A stretch of DNA of 9,860 nt from an uncultured Fibrobacter sp. (GTDB lineage: Bacteria > Fibrobacterota > Fibrobacteria > Fibrobacterales > Fibrobacteraceae), in assembly GCA_937891805.1 (NCBI GenBank), contig CALATK010000020.1:1-9860 (forward strand), given 5' to 3'. Both the position numbers and the translations under genes were made by a program. Position 1 is the stretch's first letter. The number at the start of each line of letters is the position of its first letter. Shown piece by piece: positions 6,501 through 9,860 of this stretch. The notes beneath the pieces are model-generated. The model had not been told where the DNA came from. It did no database searches and saw only the letters and a program-made list of their open reading frames with translations.

Positions 6501-8518
6501 TTCTTGATATAAGTCCCGAAAACAGGACTAGACCTTTTAGCGAAAGAGATTTTCAAAAGCTCCATGATTTTTATGAAAATAAGGCTGAAGCGATTCATAT
6601 AGTCGGCAGATATGCCGAAATGATGCTCAAAAATAAAGGTGTTGCACAAGAATTGCTGAACGACTATTTTACGCTGAATATACATCAGTTCCGTCAAAAA
6701 TACATGATGTCTCCCGAAGAAAAGGGCGCCGTCTCCATAGATATGCGCGGACGCATAAATGCTGTTAACAAGGAGCAGAAAGCGATTATTAGCAGCAATG
6801 CAAGGCATATTTTGGTTGGTGCAGGCCCAGGTTCAGGCAAAACGCATATGCTCGTGCATAAGGCTGCTTCGTTGCTGTGGTTAGAAGAGATTCAACCCAA
6901 TTCTTTGTTGATTTTGACATTCACCCGTTCTGCTTGCCGTGAACTCCGCAAGCGACTAAATGATTTGGCAAAGGGACTGGCCCATGGCGTTACCATCACA
7001 ACTTTTCATGCTCTAGCATTTTCAATTCTCGGAATCCAAGGCTCCAAAAAAGATTTTAGGAAGAAGGACGACGACAATAAGAAAAATGACGAAATTATCG
7101 AGAAGGCCGCCGAGGTTATTGAATCAGGCGAAGATGTTGGAATTGGAACGTTGGGCGTTATTCTTGTAGACGAATTCCAAGATCTTTCTTGCTCAGAATA
7201 TAGAATGCTTAAAACTCTCTATGAATATGGCGATAAACCGCCGAGATTGATTGTTGTCGGTGATGATGACCAAAGTATTTTTGAATTTCGGGGAAGTTCA
7301 TCCGAATACTTTAGGAAATTTTCAACCGAATTTCCTAATACAAAAGAATTTTATTTGACAAACAATTACCGTTCTGCCGTAAATCTAGTTCGTGCAAACG
7401 AAGATTTGCTGAGTTATCTAAATTATCGTGTCAAAAACGGGAAAAAACAGGTTGCTGTCAAACCAGAAATTGGGATGCTTGAATTTTATGAAGAACACGA
7501 TAGAACGCGAGGCGCGTTTGCTTCTGCAGAAATTCTAGCTCAAAAATGTAAATCTGATAATGGAACAGCATGTATTCTCAGTCCGGAAAATTCAGAATCC
7601 TTTTTGGCTGCGGCAAAACTAGAGGAATTAGGAGTGGATTGCCGAGTTATAAAGGGACAGGATCGGGAAAAATGTCCTGTAGAATCAGTTCGCGAAATCT
7701 TTGGATTTAAAACTATTGTTGAAGCTGACAAAAACTTTGTTGAGAAACCATGGACAACAGAACAGTTCAAACGAATTGCAGAAAAGTATAAGAAAGACCA
7801 TGAAGGCGAAAGCCCCTTTGAATTATTGGATGCTGTAATCAACGACTTTGTAGATGGCGAAGACGAACTCACTCTTGGTGACTTTGAACAATATCTAAAC
7901 GATGTTTCGTATGCTGATTTGAATAAAAAAGGAAATATGCAGATTAATGTTGGAACAATGCATAGTTCCAAGGGACTTGAATGGGATCACGTTATATTAA
8001 ATCTTGGAGATTGGAAACCAGAAACACAAGAGCAAATTCGACTACTTTATGTTGCTGCAACGCGTGCCAAGAAAAGTCTTACAGTATTAGGATCTGTGGC
8101 TAATCTTCCGAATTCATGGATTAAAAATTTTAAAAATATGGGCCGACTTAAGGAATGTCGTGTACCTAGGATAGTGCATGTCGAAACTGGCTTAGATGAT
8201 TTGGTTTTTAGGTATATGCTTGTAAATGAAAAGAATAAAAGTCGGACGCGATATTTACAAGAAAAATTTGCGTCCATTCCATTGAGCGCTGCATTTGAGA
8301 TTAAATTTAATCAAGAATTTCAATGCTTCAATACGTATTTTAATGGACGATATGTTACCAAATTTTCTAATAAATTTGAAAAAGATTATTTGAGAAATCT
8401 CCAGAAAAACTTCTTCAAACCGCAAACGGTTAAATTAATCCAAGTTTGTAAATGGGAAGATGAATTTGGTCAGGCTATTTGGGTTCCTTTGCTTAGCGTT
8501 GAATTTGTGAAATCCTAA
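3578..8518 (+). CDS. Giant DEDD exonuclease-like / RecQ helicase / UvrD-like helicase fusion protein
   Basis: This 1646-residue cytoplasmic protein combines three DNA-processing units. Residues 1-121 are a DEDD (DnaQ-fold) exonuclease-like domain: FFDLE with D11/E13, GHNVLRHD with D60, and DPLKDAE with D113. A Cys cluster C239-x4-C244-x2-C247 may bind zinc. Residues about 260-640 are a complete RecQ SF2 helicase: FGFPGFR motif 0 (261-267), Walker A PTGGGKS with K301, DEAHCFSAWGQDF from D400 including the aromatic-rich loop, FTATA, and QEAGRAGR (591-598). A winged-helix-like stretch follows (about 645-695). Residues about 1060-1510 are a UvrD-type SF1 helicase: NKEQ (Q motif), GAGPGSGKT with K1088, TFHALAF (1142-), VDEFQDL with D1198/E1199, GDDDQSIFEFRG (1228-1239), NNYRS (1262-1266), GTMHSSKGLEWDH (1459-) and VAATRAKK with R1496. 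The last ~130 residues are unassigned. Expected activities are ATP-driven 3'-5' unwinding and possibly 3'-5' trimming. ATG 3578 is preferred over the open frame extending back to 3470, which overlaps the ATPase gene. The gene is AT-richer by eye than the flanking sbp and cysT. A role in repair or phage defence is inferred only. Confidence 0.95.
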   Translation: MRDLSKFLFFDLEYNPEAQKVREYGYILGEERVREKNPAKLETVAEKAEYIVGHNVLRHDAPILRQYFSIDFPNVKALDTLMLSSLLFPRKPYHKLRKEYLKNEDEPSDPLKDAELCKNLLEDCIGKWNQYPWQLRYLLFQFLKNEPGFAPFFNLVDAPEQGELRSKLSEIQSWFISHYEKSICLRQDFENEWAAYRAEWCFLLTLFHEEGPSDFVPHWVRYQYPHLESILHRRRLVPCGSNQCPYCSEQLSSTKQLKKWFGFPGFRSFSEEEKIPLQQQVVESAMRGDSLLAVFPTGGGKSMTFQLPALIAGSQIGALTVVISPIVALMKDQVDVLTKRFGIDRATYIYSKIPPLERKNTIKAILENEKDILYISPEALRSNTIFKLLKHRRIERFVIDEAHCFSAWGQDFRVDYLYLADFIKDLEEEKHLESSIPISCFTATAKQDVIGDICGYFKKRMNLDLVKIVSSARRKNLEYSVIPASRDKHERGKELVNLLKLYDGPKIIYATTVKTTERLAESLKEYGFKSGCYNGQMDADIKIDVQEEFQKTDGKIDTIVATTAFGMGVDKDNVKLVAHYEISSTLENYVQEAGRAGRKPDMQAFCVALYNSKDLDTNFQLLQQSKLSEKEIGDIWRVLKKQSEKRERLVMSALEIADKCGWTEQNENTGALETKVKHAIMLLEDQGFLKRKRNQTQVFGSSIAIESVSQVRYILDSPNIDKTNTIENIAFRIMRHIITKKWTKNPECALDDITVNLGIERKDANEALRLLRSKRLLDQRNDWSAKIQRLGTFNCKRMLERAKYLQEILLKCCEGHCINEPFLLNLTKVNAARGETESGTETRKCLQILRGILRYWAHESIAEIHLVEAGHQRYQIEFLKELDIIRRHLINNWDCFEKIIDTLLIIQKEQEKKKGDSTNDAVWFSIDNLILRIYGEKDIEDLARQAQFEFALLFLHLIGAICLENGLMVFYTGLVLDISPENRTRPFSERDFQKLHDFYENKAEAIHIVGRYAEMMLKNKGVAQELLNDYFTLNIHQFRQKYMMSPEEKGAVSIDMRGRINAVNKEQKAIISSNARHILVGAGPGSGKTHMLVHKAASLLWLEEIQPNSLLILTFTRSACRELRKRLNDLAKGLAHGVTITTFHALAFSILGIQGSKKDFRKKDDDNKKNDEIIEKAAEVIESGEDVGIGTLGVILVDEFQDLSCSEYRMLKTLYEYGDKPPRLIVVGDDDQSIFEFRGSSSEYFRKFSTEFPNTKEFYLTNNYRSAVNLVRANEDLLSYLNYRVKNGKKQVAVKPEIGMLEFYEEHDRTRGAFASAEILAQKCKSDNGTACILSPENSESFLAAAKLEELGVDCRVIKGQDREKCPVESVREIFGFKTIVEADKNFVEKPWTTEQFKRIAEKYKKDHEGESPFELLDAVINDFVDGEDELTLGDFEQYLNDVSYADLNKKGNMQINVGTMHSSKGLEWDHVILNLGDWKPETQEQIRLLYVAATRAKKSLTVLGSVANLPNSWIKNFKNMGRLKECRVPRIVHVETGLDDLVFRYMLVNEKNKSRTRYLQEKFASIPLSAAFEIKFNQEFQCFNTYFNGRYVTKFSNKFEKDYLRNLQKNFFKPQTVKLIQVCKWEDEFGQAIWVPLLSVEFVKS

Positions 8519-8540
8519 TTCCAAAAAGAGGGGGGGGGAT

Positions 8541-8574
8541 CTAGTGTTACCGAATTCGGTACAATTAGATTTTG
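8541..8574 (+). terminator. Possible terminator: 28-bp near-palindrome followed by TTTT
   Basis: The perfect 14-bp palindrome TACCGAATTCGGTA (8548-8561) is extended by CTAGT (8541-8545) pairing with ATTAG (8564-8568, one G-T wobble) across a 2-base mismatch. ATTTTG follows. It begins 22 bases after the helicase stop. It can act as a weak terminator, or its symmetry could be a protein site; the short T-run keeps confidence low. Confidence 0.4.
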
Positions 8575-8599
8575 CGTTAGGGATAGTTACCCGTAAGGG

Positions 8600-8625
8600 C
8601 GGAGACTTGTGCTAGCAAGGCTCCG
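8600..8625. repeat. Hairpin in the spacer after the helicase gene
   Basis: CGGAG (8600-8604) pairs with CTCCG (8621-8625), and CTTG with CAAG inside, across one A-G mismatch, closing on a six-base loop. No T-run follows. It lies between GTTACCCG (8586-8593) and its complement CGGGTAAC (8716-8723), which bracket this hairpin and the REP-like copy as a 138-base unit. I see no gene here. Confidence 0.45.
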
Positions 8626-8668
8626 TGAGCGAAGCGAGTATAGCCCGACCCGGCATGGCCCCTATCGT

Positions 8669-8702
8669 GATTCTATCGCCACTGCGTGGCTCCAGAATGA
8701 CA
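8669..8702 (-). repeat. REP-like palindromic repeat, copy 2 (inverted)
   Basis: Read on the minus strand it equals the 1548-1581 element except for three bases. The inner stem is GCCAC/GTGGC here against GCCTC/GAGGC there, a compensated base-pair change; the third difference is in the loop. The outer stem ATTCT/AGAAT is unchanged. Confidence 0.75.
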
Positions 8703-8722
8703 GATGGGGACAAGCCGGGTAA

Positions 8723-8769
8723 CGCCCATTTTTGTCGTTTTTACCCCGACATTTACACCGCCCATTTTT
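8723..8769. repeat. Direct repeat pair CGCCCATTTTT downstream of the HD gene
   Basis: CGCCCATTTTT occurs at 8723-8733 and 8759-8769, 36 bases apart, with TGTCG/CGACA (8733-8737, 8747-8751) able to form a small hairpin between them. On the minus strand the hairpin is followed by A residues, so it does not resemble a terminator for the HD gene. Function unknown. Confidence 0.35.
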
Positions 8770-8774
8770 CGACA

Positions 8775-9347
8775 TTATGCCCCGGCGTTCCCTGCTAGGC
8801 CGATTTCTGCGGCGTGTTCGCGCATGCCCTCGATGCAGATGGCGGCGACGTCTTTCACGTCCATGCCGAGCAGGGCGCAGCCTTTCAGGATGTAGTCGCG
8901 GTTGCACTTGGCGGCGAATTTCTTGTCCTTGAACTTCTTCATGAAACTTTTCACTTCGAGGTCCAGGATGCCGTTGGGGCGCATTCTCGCGCAGGCTTGG
9001 ATGATTCCGGTGAGTTCGTCCACGGTGAACAGGCTCTTTTCCATGTTGGTCTTGGGTTCCTCCTGGTTCACGATTTCAAAACCGTGCGCCAAAATGGCAC
9101 GCACGTCTTCTTCGGAGACGCCCTGCGCGAGCAGTTCCTTTTCGGTGTGCTGCAGGTGTTCTTCGGGGAATTCCTGGTAGTCGTAATCGTGCAGGTAACC
9201 CACGGCCTGCCAATGTTCCACGTCTTCGCCGAAGTGCTTAGCCATCGCGCCCATGGCATAGCATACGTTGAGGGAATGGATGACCAGCGATTCTTCGGTC
9301 ACGTGGCCCTTGCTGATTTCTTTTGCACGTTCGACGGTCAGGCTCAT
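8775..9347 (-). CDS. HD-domain metal-dependent phosphohydrolase family protein
   Basis: This 190-residue soluble protein has the HD superfamily metal-binding pattern: H24 (VIHSLNV), H53-D54 (YLHDYDY), H88 (ILAHG) and D110 (TVDELTG), plus possible ligands H64/H67. Such proteins hydrolyse phosphomonoesters or phosphodiesters, often nucleotides; the substrate cannot be told from sequence. The overall pattern, LHDYDY followed by HTEKELLAQGVSEEDV and a VDELTGII motif, matches small stand-alone HD hydrolases widely found in bacteria. The start is supported by GGAGA (complement of 9354-9358) six bases upstream. It is GC-rich and host-like in codon use. It is divergent from cysT and on the opposite strand from the sulfate genes, so a link to sulfur uptake is not implied. 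A long frame on the opposite strand is its shadow. Confidence 0.9.
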   Translation of the reverse strand: MSLTVERAKEISKGHVTEESLVIHSLNVCYAMGAMAKHFGEDVEHWQAVGYLHDYDYQEFPEEHLQHTEKELLAQGVSEEDVRAILAHGFEIVNQEEPKTNMEKSLFTVDELTGIIQACARMRPNGILDLEVKSFMKKFKDKKFAAKCNRDYILKGCALLGMDVKDVAAICIEGMREHAAEIGLAGNAGA

Positions 9348-9371
9348 TTGAATTCTCCGATTTTTGTCGGT

Positions 9372-9403
9372 AATATAAATAATTTGGGGTGCCTATTGCA
9401 CCC
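9372..9403 (-). promoter_or_regulatory. Putative promoter of the HD gene with an upstream palindrome
   Basis: TATATT on the minus strand (complement of 9372-9377) is a candidate -10 box, 24 bases before the ATG at 9347. The perfect dyad GGGTGC-N5-GCACCC (9387-9403) lies just upstream, over the -35 position. It could be an operator for the divergent HD and cysT genes or a small hairpin. There is no recognisable -35 hexamer. Confidence 0.35.
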
Positions 9404-9409
9404 TATTTG

Positions 9410-9479
9410 TTATAGAAAAAAACGATAAGTCAGCATAAATATTAAGTATTAGACGCACCCAAAAGCCCGTTCTATATTT
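9410..9479 (+). promoter_or_regulatory. cysT promoter and shared upstream element, copy 2
   Basis: TTAGAC (9449-9454) and TATATT (9473-9478) are 18 bases apart, exactly as upstream of sbp. The same flanking blocks CGATAA, GCATAA and ATTAAGTATT occur at the same offsets. Predicted transcription begins within a few bases of the cysT ATG at 9490, giving a very short leader without a Shine-Dalgarno, whereas sbp has a 45-base leader. Confidence 0.7.
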
Positions 9480-9489
9480 GGCAACGTTT

Positions 9490-9860
9490 ATGAAAAGAAA
9501 GAGTGTTGTCATACCGGGCTTCGGCCTTACTACGGGGGTAACCCTGGCGATTTTGAGCGTGGTGGTGCTGATTCCGCTTGCTTCGCTGGTCGTGTTTTCG
9601 GCCCAGATGAGCGCGAGTGAGATTATCGATGTCATCACGCGTCCGCGGGTGCTTTCGAGTTTCAAGGTGAGTTTCTTGACGGCCTTTGTTGCGTCCCTTA
9701 TCAATGCCGTGATGGGCGTGATTCTCGCCTGGGTGTTGGTGCGCTATACGTTCCCGCTCAAGCGCATCGTGGACGGAACCATAGAGCTCCCGTTTGCATT
9801 GCCTACGGCGGTGGCGGGCATCGCGCTTACGGCGCTCACTGCGGATACGGGCCTTGTAGG
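9490..9860 (+). CDS. cysT: Sulfate/thiosulfate ABC transporter permease CysT, N-terminal 123 residues (partial, runs off right edge)
   Basis: The frame from ATG 9490 stays open to the window end. It encodes a permease subunit that forms the inner-membrane sulfate channel with CysW, driven by the CysA ATPase and fed by Sbp. Visible features match enterobacterial CysT (CysU): PGFGLTTG near the N-terminus, a first membrane helix about residues 13-37, AQMSASEIIDVIT (38-50), a second helix (about 61-83) with KVSFLTAFVASLINAVMG, VRYTFPLKR, and the conserved ELPFALPTAVAG (99-110). The full family protein is about 275 residues, so roughly the first 45% is present. cysW and cysA probably follow outside the window, as in the usual operon. 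No Shine-Dalgarno precedes the start; translation is probably from a short or absent leader. Confidence 0.95.
   Translation, partial: MKRKSVVIPGFGLTTGVTLAILSVVVLIPLASLVVFSAQMSASEIIDVITRPRVLSSFKVSFLTAFVASLINAVMGVILAWVLVRYTFPLKRIVDGTIELPFALPTAVAGIALTALTADTGLV

Noticed and set aside
8814..9428. 204-residue plus-strand frame opposite the HD gene
   Set aside because: Shadow of the HD-domain gene; no motif, and the HD frame has metal ligands and a ribosome binding site.
9393..9704. 103-residue minus-strand frame over the cysT promoter and start
   Set aside because: It covers the conserved promoter and the unmistakable CysT reading frame, and has no recognisable motif.

Overview
The window looks like a chromosomal segment of a Gram-negative bacterium, most likely Fibrobacter or a close relative (Fibrobacterota). 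This is an inference from a Sbp/CysT-type sulfate uptake system, a recurring TATATTT -10 box placed close to start codons, GC-rich codon use in the housekeeping genes, and a dispersed palindromic repeat beginning TGTCATTCTGGAGCC. No rRNA or other phylogenetic marker is present, so the taxonomy is provisional.

Layout. At the left edge a small membrane protein gene (1-247, minus) runs off the window. Divergent from it is a sulfate-binding lipoprotein gene, sbp (491-1540, plus), followed by a REP-like palindrome (1548-1581) and a strong intrinsic terminator (1602-1634). Positions 1635-2100 hold no intact gene. They contain what looks like the decayed 3' end of a type I restriction specificity gene (hsdS relic, 1731-1841), an 11-bp inverted repeat with a T10 loop, and two copies of a 45-bp direct repeat leading into the next promoter. 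Then come two same-strand genes 25 bases apart: an archaeal-type AAA ATPase with a DUF234/nuclease-like C-terminus (2101-3552), and a 1646-residue protein (3578-8518) that joins a DEDD-type 3'-5' exonuclease-like domain, a RecQ (SF2) helicase and a UvrD-like (SF1) helicase. Positions 8519-8774 are a repeat-rich spacer with a possible terminator, a G9 run, hairpins and a second, inverted copy of the REP-like palindrome. An HD-domain phosphohydrolase gene (8775-9347, minus) follows. Divergent from it is the start of cysT, the sulfate permease (9490 to the right edge, plus).

How the genes fit together. sbp and cysT should work in one ABC importer: Sbp captures sulfate or thiosulfate and CysT/CysW/CysA transport it. 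They lie about 8 kb apart, yet about 70 bp of upstream sequence containing the -35 and -10 boxes is shared at identical spacing (371-440 and 9410-9479), which points to one regulon controlled by one factor. The material between them (hsdS relic, AAA-DUF234 ATPase, giant helicase-nuclease) looks like an accessory, possibly defence-related block bounded by inverted REP-like copies. The helicase gene is AT-richer by eye than sbp, hyd and cysT, consistent with a different origin.

The most unusual item is the exonuclease-RecQ-UvrD fusion together with its AAA-DUF234 neighbour. A defence role is a hypothesis from context and domain content, not something the sequence proves.
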